Positions 1-12,426 of a stretch of 64,000 nucleotides of DNA are shown here, piece by piece. Position numbers and translations under genes: made by a program. A model generated the notes under the pieces. That model was not told the origin of the DNA. It saw only the letters and a list, made by a program, of their open reading frames with translations, and did not search any database. This DNA comes from Ustulina deusta (taxonomy: Eukaryota > Ascomycota > Sordariomycetes > Xylariales > Xylariaceae), in assembly GCA_023159155.1 (NCBI GenBank), contig JAJNNX010000002.1, forward strand, positions 496,001 through 560,000. The letters are read 5' to 3'. Every line of letters begins with the position of its first letter. Positions within the stretch are counted from its first letter, which is position 1.

Positions 1-1310
1 TCTCTCTGTTCATGTGCGCGAGGAAGTTCTCCTGCTCCTGGAAAAAACTCTTCAGTTTCTTTGTTGCCACCCGTCTGCCTGCCGCAGAAAGGTCACGAAT
101 CTCCTTAAGTTGCGTACGGATCCGCTCTTCCAACATCTGAAGTCGGTACTCGGCGAATTGGTTATACAGATCATTGATGTTAGATATTGGCCGCACAGTA
201 GTTAGCACCGTACTACAAAACTCCATGTTAGTTCTCGTCATTTTGAACTAGGGTTTCGAAAATGTAGGCAGCTTTGGAATATGACTTTCGATCTGTAACG
301 GAGCCTTTCTACTCCAGAGGCGCGAAACAAGAAAGAAATGACTACGAGAATCACTCACTCGTCCTTTTGAAGGGGGTCGCGAGGCCTCAATGAAGTCACC
401 ATTGTGATACGCTCCGTTGTCCCGAGGGTCCGAAGAGCTTCGTGCTCGATATATCTGCCTTGTAACACTACCGCGCAGCCCTATGCAAAAAGTCTTAGCG
501 TTTACTATTCAAAAACACAGCACTAGGGGGTGTAACTTGCCATTTGCGGTCCTCGCACTTTCATGATATCGCCGTTGCCAGTGCGCAGTGCTGTCTCCCC
601 CCCAATCATATCCGTGCAGTCGCTGAGCATTGTCACACAGACAAAGGGATAACTGTCAGTGTGCCAACCGACAATAGGTTTGTCATCTTCCCAGGGGCAG
701 CCCCCGATGCCCTCATCAGCTTCGTAATTTGCCCTTTCGGCCACAGCCTCCAGTTCTTCCCTCTTCTCCTTCTCCGTCTTAACCGAGATGTTGATGTGTG
801 CTATCTCTAGGTCCATCTCTGGAACAAGATCGATCCCAGCGATTTTGGATACGATTGCAAGGGTTTCAGGGTTCTTCCATACATCGTATACAAAAGGAGC
901 GTATCTATAGTCCCAATGATCAGTACGTGGGTTATCTACCAGGGCCAGCCAGAGTAGAGATATTCTTACTTATTGGCAAAGCCTCTCAGGTAGCAATGAG
1001 CTAGGTTACTGGAGTACTGGCAATTCTCAAATACCTCTGGTGACAGGACTTCTTGTCTCATCCTCATAACGGCTTCCTCTGTGAAAAGTCGAAACGGCTC
1101 TGAGACGGCGATAGGCGATACGCCTATGGTTTCTGAGAATCCGAGTTCCTTCATTGTGTGCACCTTCGGCATTTCCTTGAACGCCAAGTGTTTGGCGGGC
1201 GTGAAGACATCTTGACTATGATTTGAGACGCGGGTTTGCGAAATTATGGGGGTAAAGTACGGCTTTGCTTTAGCCACTGCAGGCTGGGACTTTGCTGCTC
1301 TCGTGGCCAT
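1..1310 (-). CDS. 2OG-Fe(II) dioxygenase-like protein, C-terminus cut by window edge
   Basis: Exons on the minus strand are 1310-970, 904-541, 480-359 and 212 to beyond 1. Introns: 905-969 (GTAAGA..TAG), 481-540 (GC-AG, donor GCAAGT) and 213-358 (GTGAGT..TAG); the joins keep one frame. The first ATG is at 1310; the frame is open a little further but only through a TTG. The iron-binding facial triad is visible as WHTDSYPF (His about 195, Asp about 197) and a distal His (about 248) in GRYIEHEAL, followed by a basic stretch with Arg and Ser suited to 2-oxoglutarate binding. After the catalytic core comes a helical, charged C-terminal part (YRLQMLEERIR) that leaves the window. The fold and cofactor are inferred from these motifs; the substrate is unknown. 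Such oxygenases modify small molecules, often in secondary metabolism, but no biosynthetic core enzyme is next to it. Confidence 0.8.
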
Positions 1311-4050
1311 GTCGGCAATGGCGATAGTTGCCAAACAGGGCTAACAAATTGTAGAAAGTCTTGCCAGCTAGATATGTTAAAGAGATGTGGAAACAATAGT
1401 GAATGCGTGGTATAATGGTGGTTGACGATAACGGCTACCCGCCAGGGTCGATCCAACGTCTACGGACGCCCATAAAACCCTAATATATATTTGAATAGTT
1501 GTGGGCTAAACCCAGACCTTATCTCCATCGTTCTGTGTCTAAACGCCAGTGCCGAAGGACCATACATGGTCATAAGCGTCTCGGTAGGATGACCCGAGTG
1601 CCTTCTTTAGGCCGCCTATCGTACGGTCAAGACATAGTCCTTGTTTCATTGTTGGCCAAGCAGGCGGCAGACGATAAGCGGCATCGATCCTAACAGGAAA
1701 ATGGACATAGTGCACCCAGCTTACTCTACTCGGTTAATCTGCATCTTTATCTATGCCTCTATCTCGTCCAGCACGGCGAGTCCCGGGCAGACGTGGGTAT
1801 CGGGGCGGGGCGGAGAGGTGTGGAGGGACAGCAAGCAGCGTTGTCGGACCACAGCTTCGTAAAGCAGCATCCTGATATCGAATCTGAGGGCACCCGAGAT
1901 TTGCGCCGTTAGCGACGCGAGTTGGCGAGCATCATGTGTATGGCACGGCGCAGGAGGACCGAATACCGACGGCTCCTGGCCGTCGGCCTTGCGGGATACG
2001 TTGAGAAAGGACAGCAAGGTACTTGATGCGTCATCTCTGCCTCTGACCAAGATGAGGTTGTTCACAGTTGTTCACAAGCTGCCCCTGGTTGTCATATTTA
2101 GACCTGCGATCTTTAAACAGCCGCACATACCTGACTAGACATAAATTGCAGCATCAGTAGTACGAGCGCCGGAACAGATCCTATAGTGGCAATTCGTGTA
2201 TAGTACTCTTCAGAATATCAAGGTCCTGGACGTACCGGTAGTGCAGTATGAGCCGAGGAAGATGTATGTTGCGAGACGGTCCGTTATCTGTTACCCCGGA
2301 ATCCTATTAGCCCAGCCGGCTAGCACTGACCGTCTAGGTACCATCGGGTATGGGCTCAGAGGCTAGAGAGGCCAACTAGCCGTGTGGTTCCCGATAACGG
2401 AGATAGAAGACAGTACCCAGATGCCAGGAACTCGTCCGACCGGACCTTACACGCTCAAACTTATCGTATATCGATGTTATCATATATCAACGTGATATTG
2501 CAATTGATTGCTCGTTCGCGCATATCCAAGCAGGCACAGTGCCATTGCGATCCTTTCGTTACAGGGTGCAGGGAAGTAGTACTATAAGCGTGCTCCTGGT
2601 GTGTGCGGGGATGCAAAGAGGCATAGCGTCGATAGGGGTCGAAGCACCCAGTCAGTGCTCCCCCAGCTTTAATCCCAATAGGGCAGTGTGGGGATCGAGT
2701 ACATTATCTCGCAGACAACGGTCTTCTGGCTAGGTACCTAACATATAGCCAATCTTCAAGTAAAGGCTGCAAATCAGTCGACGTCACATATCTACCACTA
2801 CCAACCGCGAGAGCTATGTGCACCAATTTTCCCGGTTTCATAATGCCTGTTTGTCATGCATCTCGAGAGACATGCGCAACATTGCCAGCCGAGATGCATG
2901 AAGTCGCATCGCCGTCCTCGGATGTCTGCAATGTCTGCAATGTCATCCTCGATGGATCATCGCAATGCATCATATTTTTGTATTGCAGGACGTAAAACCT
3001 ACTCAACAAAGTCGCGCCAGATAAGGAGAAAACCACGGCCTAATTGTATGACTCAATGGCTTTCTAGCCAAAAGTAACCGATATGCTAGGGTCACCGCAG
3101 CTTGTAGCGGCGTGCTGGTTGTCGCTCTGTTGGTGGGTCATGATATGACCTCATTTATCCATTAACACAAACACTTGGCCAGATACAACGAGTTCGCGAT
3201 AGCTCCTGCGTCAACACTGCCGTGATCTATAGCAAATGTGTCATGCTCATAGAGCTTGATTGATTACACAGGCCTTGGGCCTTGCTGCTGTAATAATATA
3301 CGGCTCCTGGAAGGACCTAAGTGAATCACACCGTGACAGATAAAGCTTAGTAATCGGGGAAGAGAGGGTCGGCTTGGCTTGGCTTGGCCTGGGCTACAGT
3401 AACCGACGTGATCTCCGTTGTTGGCGGGCGGTAGTACTCCGGGGCCAGTCGGATGAGACCGCGGGTGAACTCATTTGGGTCGAGGACGAGACCAGCAGGA
3501 ACCGTGGACATCCCTCCAAGCTCCAGCCGAGCACTTTATCAACGTTAAACCGAGTTTGGCCCTAACGTAGACCGGTATCGATTATTATCAAGCAGATAAT
3601 GCCCGTGTTTCCAGCAGAAAATGGTATCACATAAGCCCAACAACACAGTCATGATAAAGTCAAATCGCATTTTATTACTAGGGTCCTACTCTGCGTGAAG
3701 CAATGCCCATCTGCAAACAAGTCCATCTATCCCACCTAGCCCGGGCACTTGCCCTTTCTGTGGCGATAGACTGAAGGGACGGCGTAACAGCCGTATATAT
3801 CTCCAATAGGAGAATCCGAGGCCCCCAGCATCCATCTCCTCGGGCTCAATAATTATTTCCAGGCATCGCAACTGGTGCCACTTTTTTTTTTCTTTTCTCT
3901 CTTTTTCCTTTTTCTCTCTGGCATCATGTGTAAGAACACGGTATGTGATGGTATGTATCCGATGGGACCCAACGAGCACTCTGTCAGGAACCTTCATGAT
4001 ATTTCCAGCCTCCGCCCGCCGCGGCTCCGGTCTTTCTCGATTTCGCCATC
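1311..4050. other. Intergenic, no supported gene
   Basis: About 2.7 kb with only short open frames on both strands and none with a recognisable domain. It contains a short GGCTT tandem run at 3371-3388 and a pyrimidine-rich tract around 3880-3920, just downstream of the MYND gene stop. The part next to 1310 is the promoter side of the oxygenase; the part next to 4051 is the 3' side of the MYND gene. Confidence 0.6.
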
Positions 4051-5840
4051 TCACGGAGCTCCTTCTTGCTTTGTCGGAGCCTCATGCATATGAGAACATT
4101 TCCCCGTGGTTCCAGCACATCCCTTGATCCCGAGGTTCTGTTTGATCTTGCCATCGATTCGTTCCGACCACAATTTTCGCATGTCGGTGCCCTCATTCTT
4201 GAGTCGATCGTACTCCTTTCCAGTCATCCAGACTATATTTATGCCATGGAAGTTAGTGTTTTCATTTCTAGAGAATAATGGCCGGGGATAATAACGCACC
4301 TTCTTTGAGGACCTTGGCGTGCTCCTTGGCGATTTGGATCCCATATGATGGGGCACCAACTAACCAAAGGCGATAAGTGTTCTTGTAGAATTCATTCGTG
4401 ACCAGCATGTAGATCTTTTGACGAACCATCCCCATGATATCGTACTCTGCCCTCTTGTAGTCCTCGGCGCCAGACTTCAGCAACTTGTCGAATGAGTGGA
4501 AACTGGGGTTCGCCTGCAGCGAGGTCTCCAATTCCTTGACTATCGATCTCACCAGAGGTACCCGGGCCTCCTGTTGTTGTGCCTCCACCACGCTCTGTTG
4601 GATTTCCAACAGATCTTTGCCATTCGCAGCCTTGAAGGGCTCGTATTGTACTGTGGAGGCTCGCAAGTGCGCCCACCAAGTCCATGGGGCGAGGGTCTCC
4701 TTCCAGCCGAACTGGGCCGCAGTGAGATCGATGACATACTGTTCGTCCGACATCAACGTGAGTCTGAGCACTCTGTGTTGGTGGAGACAATTATTGAGCG
4801 CTTGTCCTGATGACAGTTGGCACATTGGAGTGAGGACGTTTTTCGCCCTGATGGTTGCCAGCTCCATATGTTTGCAGAACGCTGTTTTCAAGTATGGTTA
4901 GCAATATATATATAACCATCGATATGGATGGCGGCACTTACGTTTGAATAGGTACTTGATGAGGGGGAATGAGGAGAGCGTGACATCCCCCCCTTGGCCC
5001 CAGAGAACCACTTCAATATCAAGAGTCAGTAACTTTTGTATTGGGCAAGATATGCAAGGAAGGAATTGTTTACTCACGACTGCGTTGCATCTCAACCGAG
5101 TCAGTTAGATGTTTCGGGAAGGGGATGAACAAACGTCGTCCCGTCATGCCAGCTCGGTCCCAGGAAGAATCGACGAGATAGACTATCCCGTTCTTCTTGA
5201 AGACCTTTCCAAGCTGATATGCATATGTTGCTTCCTGCATTGCGACGAACATGAAATCAAGTAGTGACGCAGCACGAAAGACCATCTTGCGGCCCTCACA
5301 GATTGATCTATGAGCGTCATAATGGTCGTTAAGACACTTCTTATTGCAGTACGATGTCATCTCCAGAATGTGCCCGTCGTCGTGGAAGGCGCAATCAGGG
5401 CATCTCATATTTGCGCCTGTTTTGCCGCAAGCGGCACAGCCCATAGGGCTCGCTAGTGTCGCAATCCGCATGGTTGATGGGGGGCCGTGAGGATGTCCGG
5501 TGGCGAAGGGATACATCTCGACCTTCATGCCGTGAGCCACCCATCGGTAAAACTTGAGCTGGCGGGCCTTTTGACTCTTATCCTTGCGTGACACTGGCTT
5601 GTGAACCGCCAAGTGAGCCAACTGCTGGGCGAAGTAGAGGCTGGTGGTGGATGCTGTGGCGCAAGCCTGTTGAGCGTGAGCTAGAAGGTATGGATAGTCG
5701 ATATCCTGCGACGGCGGCTCCTTTGTAAATTCCCTAAGTGCCAGGGTAAGCTTCTCAGTCTCGCTCATAGCATGCCTCGCAACGGTGCTCTCCGGGTCCA
5801 GCATCGCGGCAAACAGCTTATCAACCGCGTCCATTGCCAT
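4051..5840 (-). CDS. MYND-type zinc finger protein, 531 aa
   Basis: Four minus-strand exons: 5840-5078, 5010-4942, 4881-4300 and 4232-4051. Introns of 67, 60, 67 nt (GTGAGT..AAG, GTAAGT..CAG, GTGCGT..TAG) sum to an intact frame of 531 codons plus stop. The zinc finger lies at about residues 135-181, with CAACGKTG, RCPDC, YCNKKCLNDHYDAH and a final SIC giving Cys135, 138, 147, 150, 165, 169, a His pair and Cys181, the MYND spacing. MYND fingers usually mediate protein-protein contacts. The N-terminal 120 residues and the roughly 350-residue C-terminal region, rich in Trp and charged residues, match no domain I recognise. ATG 5840 has a second in-frame ATG two codons later. Partners and role are unknown; the gene sits alone between the oxygenase and a gene-poor stretch. 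Confidence 0.85.
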
Positions 5841-7189
5841 AGCTCTACAGCTTTCGCTGTGTTAGATATGTTGACGTAGGTTATTTCTTATCTCGAAGGG
5901 TGTACAAAAAGGCTGCTGCGGCCAAAGTGAGCATTTCTTGCAGAAACGCGTTACGGATAATTGAGGACAAAGGTAACATACCGAAATGTTGGTGCGAGAC
6001 TGGAAGTAGGTGCCTGTGGAGGTCGGTTAAGTATTAGCTGGTAAGTCACCAATATGGATGGGACAGGATGCACAGGTTAGTGAAGTACCTATATGGTGGC
6101 ATTCACTTCTCCTGCAGTGCTGTTAATAGTCCGATAGCATCAGACTTGTGTTTTTCACAATGGGCAGAAAGCTATGCACATCAACACTTAGCAGAAAAGG
6201 TACATTGCCAGATGACAGGAGATAGAAGACAATAATGCCAATGGAGAAGTCACAATGGCGGGGAGCCCAACTGCTGGCCGAGCAACGAGTGACAAGGCGG
6301 TTATAGGATACTTCAGAAGCTGTTTGTTTATCTGACATTGTCGCGAAGGACGCTGTACTCGAATGGTAGCGCTTTTGCACAGGCGCTATATTCACAGCTA
6401 ACACCATTGTCATTGTTTTGCTTCCGCCACAACTAGCATGAGTACGCGACGCGTATTTTGCCATCCCGTAGTTTTCATCAATAGAAGTTCAAAGAAATGG
6501 AAATTCGCCCTAAATCGGGACTTCTCTGCTTCTCTTGGGAAATGTCCATTCCCCCTACAGCCTGGCCTAACATGGTGACAAGATCCCCAAGATCTTCTCA
6601 CACGAAGAATTGGCAAATCAACTTCCAAAATTACCAATTGGGTCAAGGACAGTTATCTATGATCGCCTCATTGGAGGCACATACTTCCAACTGGGTACAA
6701 GCTACCAGAACCCATCAGGATCGTCTGTGGCCGTTCTCAATGCCTGATTGACAGGGAATATCTATTTTGACACGAAGCAGACCGAGAAGTGGTCAATGCT
6801 AAGGCACTACAAGCGATTCTATGATCAAGCAAGATAAGTACCATCTTACACTAAACTGGAGAGGTCACCAAAGATCTTTCCGCTCATTTAGATTCTCTAC
6901 TATTCTCTCTTTGCCCAAGTTGAGGGTTTGGTACGAATTATTGTGAGCTGGAGGGGAGTAGTCTGTTGATGCCTGTACATTCTCGGCGCAGCCAGCCTCC
7001 CCAACACAACAACAGGAATATGAATAAAAAGTGCGAGTTCGCCGTATTTGAATTCTTGTTTTAGTGTGCAACCCAATGTTCTCCTTCTCAGAGCAATTGT
7101 CACCTTTCATGCAAGATCGAGCTCGATAGATTGGTGCACTGGAGTTCATTGTCACAGGGGTGAGTCCCCATGGCTGGCTGTGATTGGCT
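5841..7189. other. Intergenic with possible coding relic
   Basis: Promoter side of the MYND gene and upstream DNA of the transcription factor. Apart from the relic listed at 6577-6837 I see no supported gene. Confidence 0.5.
6577..6837 (+). pseudogene. Possible decayed coding segment, 86 codons with one in-frame TGA
   Basis: The frame from 6577 to the TAA at 6835 is open for 86 codons except for a TGA at 6745. The translation looks protein-like (LIGGTYFQLGTSYQNPSG, then YFDTKQTEKWSMLRHYKRF), with no low-complexity bias, but it has no start codon or splice partner that I can justify. I do not recognise the family. It could equally be a chance frame. Confidence 0.25.
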
Positions 7190-7222
7190 CGGACGGTCGG
7201 ACGGTCGGATGGTCCCTATAAA
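7182..7222 (+). promoter_or_regulatory. CCAAT box, five-fold CGG ladder and TATA box upstream of the Zn2Cys6 gene
   Basis: An inverted CCAAT (ATTGG) lies at about 7183-7187. Directly after it CGG triplets start at 7190, 7194, 7198, 7202 and 7206, exactly four bases apart. A TATAAA follows at 7217-7222, 170 nt before the ATG at 7392. Zn2Cys6 proteins bind CGG triplets, so this looks like a core promoter with a candidate autoregulatory operator. The elements are seen; the binding is inferred. Confidence 0.5.
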
Positions 7223-7391
7223 GAATACCTCCTGCCAACAGATGTCCACTTTGGCTCAGTCTCGGAATCACCCTCCACTTCATCGCTCATTAACACCGAA
7301 GTGGCTTCAATGACCTATCCATTAGTCTGTCCTGATGCCGACAGGGGTGCGTTAGCGATTGCCGAGCATTTGAGCCTCCGCGGGGGTCATC

Positions 7392-10090
7392 ATGTCGACG
7401 ACATTCAAAGAGCCCCAACCAATTCCTGGTTATGCCAGCAACAATCCGGCAACACACCGTCCGCGTCCACCGCCAAACAGACGCCGCGATAAGCCGCAGT
7501 TGAGCTGCAATTTATGTCGGCGTCGGAAGTATGCTCGTCTCAGACTGCCTGCATCGCAATCAACAACTGACCTCCTGGATAGATTGAAGTGTGACCGGAA
7601 CCATCCGTGTTCAACTTGCGAGGTATGCAATGGCCCCACGAGATACCGCCATGGCGTTGACAAAACATAGAAACGTGGGATCGGACCATCTTGTACCTAT
7701 GTTGCCAGCAATATCCCCCCGACACCCCCCGCTGGTGTTCAGGATAGGCTGAGACACCTAGAACATCTTGTGGTCTCGTATATCAACCAGAATGAAGGGG
7801 CGGATCTTTCTGCCATGGCGCAACCTCCACCCAGCATTCAGGAACCCGACACATCGCTTGCGCCGACCGATGTTGGCAGCTTGAAATCAAGCAGCACAGA
7901 GACCAAGTATCAGGATCAAACGCACTGGAACTCTATCTTGGACGCAATTACTGAACTCAAGGAGGATTTGGGCGAATCGGATGATCTTAAACCTGCCTCA
8001 CTTACACCCGAACCTCCATCAGCCAATTCTCTTGATTCTCCTCTCCTCTATGGCTGCAAGCGTTGTAGCAGGGACGAAATTTTAGCAGCCGTGCCTTCAA
8101 AACAATTTACGGACTGCCTTGTTTCCGAGTGCTTTGATATGCTTGAGCTTTCATCATGTTCGTCTCACTGGGTAACTGTGCAAGATTGCCGTCACTAACC
8201 TATTCAATAGGTGCCATAAACAAACGCGAGTTTCTAAAACAGGTACTGTAACCTGGGGTTTGTCAAATGAAAATATGCTTACGAAGATAGTACGCCTCGT
8301 TCTGGGAACGCCCCCAAGAAACTCCCATTATGTGGTTAGGATTGCTTTTCAGCATCCTTTCGATAGCAATCAATTTCCGAGAATTTGACGCTGAAATGAT
8401 TCGGTCTAGTCCACCACTAGACTACGTCTCACTCAGTGCTAGCTATCGTGACAAGACTGTACAATGTTTGGTACTTGGACAGTATACAAGGTGCGGTCCC
8501 TACGTAATCGAGACCTTGCTCCATCATTTCGCAGCAGAGTTCATGCGACGGCGTGACGTCAATAACGAAGCATGGCTCATTCTGAGCACTACGGTGCATC
8601 TCGCAAGTACGTTAGTTTGGTCACTTCTGTACCGTGATGGTGTTGAAACCCGCTCCCCTTCATCTGGAACTCGCAAATTGATTCGTAGTCGACTAGTGCG
8701 CATGGGGTATCATCGAGACCCTGACCATTTTAAATCTATCTCGCCATTTGGTATGATCCCCACAACTCCCGTATTCACTCCAGGGCTGATGAGGATAGAG
8801 GGAGAGTCAAGGCGTCGCTTATGGGCAATGCTGTATCATTTAGGGTCTGTATTTAACATCGCTATGCCACACAATACCCCGTGGCTCGACGGCTCTGTGA
8901 TAGTATCACTAACAATGCTATAGTAAGCCGCCGTATACATTAATTAGTTGCTCGGCAGAAAAACGGCTACAGATCGCTTTGGTTTGAACTAATAGAAAAC
9001 GCTAACGGGCAACAGATATTGCGACGTCTGGACAACTGGGATTACCACGCCTAATTAACGATTCATTCGTTGACACTGCTGAACCGCGGAATCTTTTCGA
9101 TAGCGATTTTGACGTCGACTCAACTGAATTGCCGCCTTCGCGTCCGGACAGCGACCCAACCCCAATGCTAGTCGTCTTGGCAAAGTTGCGTACCGCTCGC
9201 ATGTATACCGCCGTGACTAGCGTTGTCACAAGCACACATCCGCCTACGTACGCTCAGGTTCTACAGGTTGACCGACAGCTTGAAGACATGTTCATGAAAA
9301 TACCGGAGTATTGTATGATAAAACCCGAGCTGGACTCTATTCGAGATCCGCCGCAAATACTTCTCCAACGAGTCTTCATCCAAATGAATCATCACAAGGC
9401 CCAGGTGATCCTTCATTGGCGATATTTGGCTCTGGCTCATAAGGATGACCGATATTCGTACTCGACCAAAACCACTGTTTCAGCCGCGCTCAAGATCTTG
9501 AAACTACACCGAACTATCTATGAAGGACTCAAAACTGGCGGACGTCTCTACTCAGTCAGGTGGCGAGTTACTTGCTTCTTTAACCATGATTACCTTCTGG
9601 CTATGAGTATCTTATGTTTCTATCTGAAGCAAAATGGCGACAAGATCACCAGCTCTGAACTCGGCGAGATTCAGCAAACCTTGCGTCAATCAAAAGCGAC
9701 ACTATTAGGCCCTCGGACACCCATTTCAACTGAGGTAGAACGAGCCGCTGCGGCCATTGAATCGGCCCTGCCTTGTCTTCTTGGACCTGACTCTGACGAA
9801 GGTTCGAATGAAAGTCAATTGTTGACGCCAGCTGAGAGCTCTGAGCTTAACGAGTTTTCTAATGACCAGGGTATGTGTTTTCATTATCTCGTCAAACTGA
9901 CCGCTAATACATCAAATTTCTAGATCCCTTTGTGGGCTCAATGGTGCCTTTCTTCGACCCAATGTTCGAAGGAGCTCCTATGCTACAAGGAGCCCCCATG
10001 TTCCCTTCACATATCAACGATATGGGGGCATTCGTTAACTCGGTCCTCGCAGGCTCAATTGATCCCTGGGTTGAGGTAAATATTTCATAA
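7392..10090 (+). CDS. Zn2Cys6 fungal transcription factor (possibly frame-disrupted)
   Basis: Exons: 7392-7528, 7583-7622, 7671-8157, 8211-8242, 8291-8606, 8697-8750, 8799 to about 8843, 9016-9870 and 9924-10090. The binuclear zinc cluster is split over the first three exons: CNLCRRRKLKCDRNHPCSTC followed by EKRGIGPSC, with Cys39, 42, 49, 55, 58 and 67 in the C-x2-C-x6-C-x5-C-x2-C-x8-C spacing. The middle region carries the fungal-specific transcription factor domain, recognisable by INKREFLKQYASFWERP, MRMGYHRDPDHF and the RRRLWAMLYHL motif. Six of the joins are in frame; the one between 8843 and 9016 is not, because the GT after the GGG run at 8843-8845 leaves the frame one base off. The C-terminus is rich in Pro, Met and acidic residues, as in activation regions; splicing at 10075 could extend it. 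Expected to be a nuclear regulator; its targets are unknown. Confidence 0.82.
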
Positions 10091-11484
10091 ACACCAAGAA
10101 CGCATGGTTCATGTTTGCTGAAGACTAGCGAAGACTTCTAACTTTGGGACATTCTTCTGATCTCCTCGCAACCCCACCTCGTAATGGCGATAAATTTACG
10201 AGCTCATGCACAGGTGAGGATAAACAGGAGCATTATCATTCTATGTAGCTAATATTTTCAGTCTAGAAGACGACCTATCATAATACTCCCAGAGGTTTCT
10301 TCAAACCTCACCCCTTTGCGCCTCCTCTACTTGTTGGCTCAAGGTTATTGGAACATGCCGATCAATGGGGTCAGAGTATGAAGGCCCTTTACGCGATAAT
10401 TATGGCTTCGGTTTATTTATAACTGTAGCTGACACATTATGTCTTATCACAACCCCAGTGTACTTTAGCCTCGGTGGAGCTAATTAGGTATATACTGGGA
10501 TGAATCATATTCATTAGGACCTAAAATAAAAGGGGACGGGAAAGGAGGTTGTATAAGTATAGAAGAAAGTCTTCAAAAATTACACAAATAGAGTAGTAAT
10601 AGAAGTAAGAATAGAGGAAAACCCCCCATTGCAAATGTTGTGGTGCGGGTTATAGATCTATGCTCTACAACATGAAGTTTAGATTAGGTAGTGTACCCCA
10701 TCACTCACGAGTTTTTTATATTACGTTTTTTGTCCTTTGTTTTCCTACGAAGCCTGCTGATTTGCTGTGAGATAGAGATTGCCTGTTCCGAGCAGAACCC
10801 TGAGCTAGCCACCATGGCTCGAAGGTGCCCGCGACGAAACGAATATGCGCGCTGTCTCTCTCTCCGCGTCGGCTGATCAGCGGGTTCGCCCCAGATCAAA
10901 CCAGCTGGACATTTTAACGGCATAGAATTAAGTGAGGTACCCACCCAGTCATGGTGATGCCTTGCGCACTCCCTCTAGCGCAGTCACTTTCGATTAGCCG
11001 GGTATTACATCTATTTTGGGTTACGGGCTTCAGCCAGCATTCTTGGCGTCGTTCTAGACCAACGACAGTCGTGAACAAGACCTTCGTGTACCACATTGTA
11101 CTATGGCGATATTTTGTCCACGTCCGACTGCCATGTCCACCTCGATAGGACAAACTGATCAGCATGCCCATTGCCAAGGGAGTACAAGGTCAGCTTCAAG
11201 ATGGGATTAGTGGTGCAGATCCGAGGCTCGATGGTGGCGTTTCTCGACTTGGCCCCCTCGTTGCATCTAGTGCAGCACGCGCTCCAATTGGCTATCTGGG
11301 TGAAGCCAACGCAGTCTCATGCTGTTAGTACTCATAATTGATTAGACTACTGTCGTGGACCCACCGGTATATCGGATTCGGTCTCAGCTTCCCTGCAGTA
11401 CTGCTCCGGCGAAGCCGCATTCAAATGTCAGCGTGTGTACCTCATCCGATCTCTCCCATGATCAGCGCAAAGCGAGGACGAGAG
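10091..11484. other. Intergenic, no supported gene
   Basis: Terminator side of the transcription factor and promoter side of the decarboxylase-like gene. AT-rich around 10430-10740. Open frames on both strands are short and overlap one another without domain signal. Confidence 0.5.
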
Positions 11485-12426
11485 ATGGACGACGCACCGA
11501 TCGTGCCTTCGCCCGGCCCCTGGAAACTGAAGGGTACTATGTATGCAGTGAGCTTTTTTTCCAAAGCAGGAAAGCTACCCGACCATGCATACTCCCCGTT
11601 AGAGAGAGATTCGGCGTATGCATCGCCGACGGCATCCGGGGAACATCGAGGGGGGATCAGCCAGTTTCAAGTGATCAGATACACCGAGAGCCCGGTCGGG
11701 CCGTACGACGAGCTCATCGTCTGTCCGGGGTTCTTCAATTACGAAGTAGAAGAAGGCGGGAAGCGGAAGAGAAAGAAGGATATGCGCATCAGTCGCATCT
11801 ACGTCTCACAGAAGTATACCTGTTGGAATGGGCGGGCCAGTTCGTCATCACTCCCCAGCTCGAGGAGAACAACACGCCTGTGCCGTGCTATGCCGGGTCT
11901 TCTTGAACGCTGACTGAGCGACTATCTAGATTGGAATATCCCCAAGCACCTAGCACGCTTCGAGTGGGAGGATCTCGGCGATGGCACAACCAGGGTCCGG
12001 GTTTACCCGCACGACACAACGGGAGAACTCTCGGAACCCAAACCGTGTAACATCCCGCTATTCCAGGCGACATTCAAGCCGATCCGTTGGACGCCTGGCT
12101 TCCCATTCTCCTTCTCCTGGCTGCGCTATCTAGGCCTCCCCGCGTGCTTAGTGCAACCCCCGTTACCCGCAGGCGGAGGATCGCAAGGCGAGCTACCGGG
12201 GACCGATCGCTGGTGCAAGGTTGAGCCCTCCATATCCACGAGGCGCGCCAGTCTGGCTTGGGTTGATCTATCTCAGAAGAACGGGCAAGGCGGATTTACG
12301 AGTAGTGTGGCGTACGAGAACTTCTGGCCCGGTCTGGGACGATGGCAACTCACTCTCAAGCTTGAGGACGCCGATGTCGACTTTCCAGAGGGCATATACT
12401 GGCACACACCCAAGAGTACACTTTGA
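11485..12426 (+). CDS. Acetoacetate decarboxylase-like protein, 283 aa
   Basis: Two exons, 11485-11839 and 11930-12426, joined across a 90-nt intron with an unusual GTTCGT donor and TAG acceptor; the join restores CWNGRANWNIPKHLARFEW, which fits the family. The first part has a PGPWKLKGTMYAVSF start and a hydrophobic GPYDELIVCPGFF segment typical of the acetoacetate-decarboxylase-like fold; the second has the RVRVYPHD and PLFQATFKPI strands. A basic insert (GGKRKRKKD) lies between. Fungal members of this family are usually of unknown function and I cannot confirm the catalytic Schiff-base Lys, so decarboxylase activity should not be assumed. The start at 11485 was chosen because the upstream in-frame ATGs would add a non-conserved extension. 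It lies 1.4 kb downstream of the Zn2Cys6 gene on the same strand. Confidence 0.78.
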
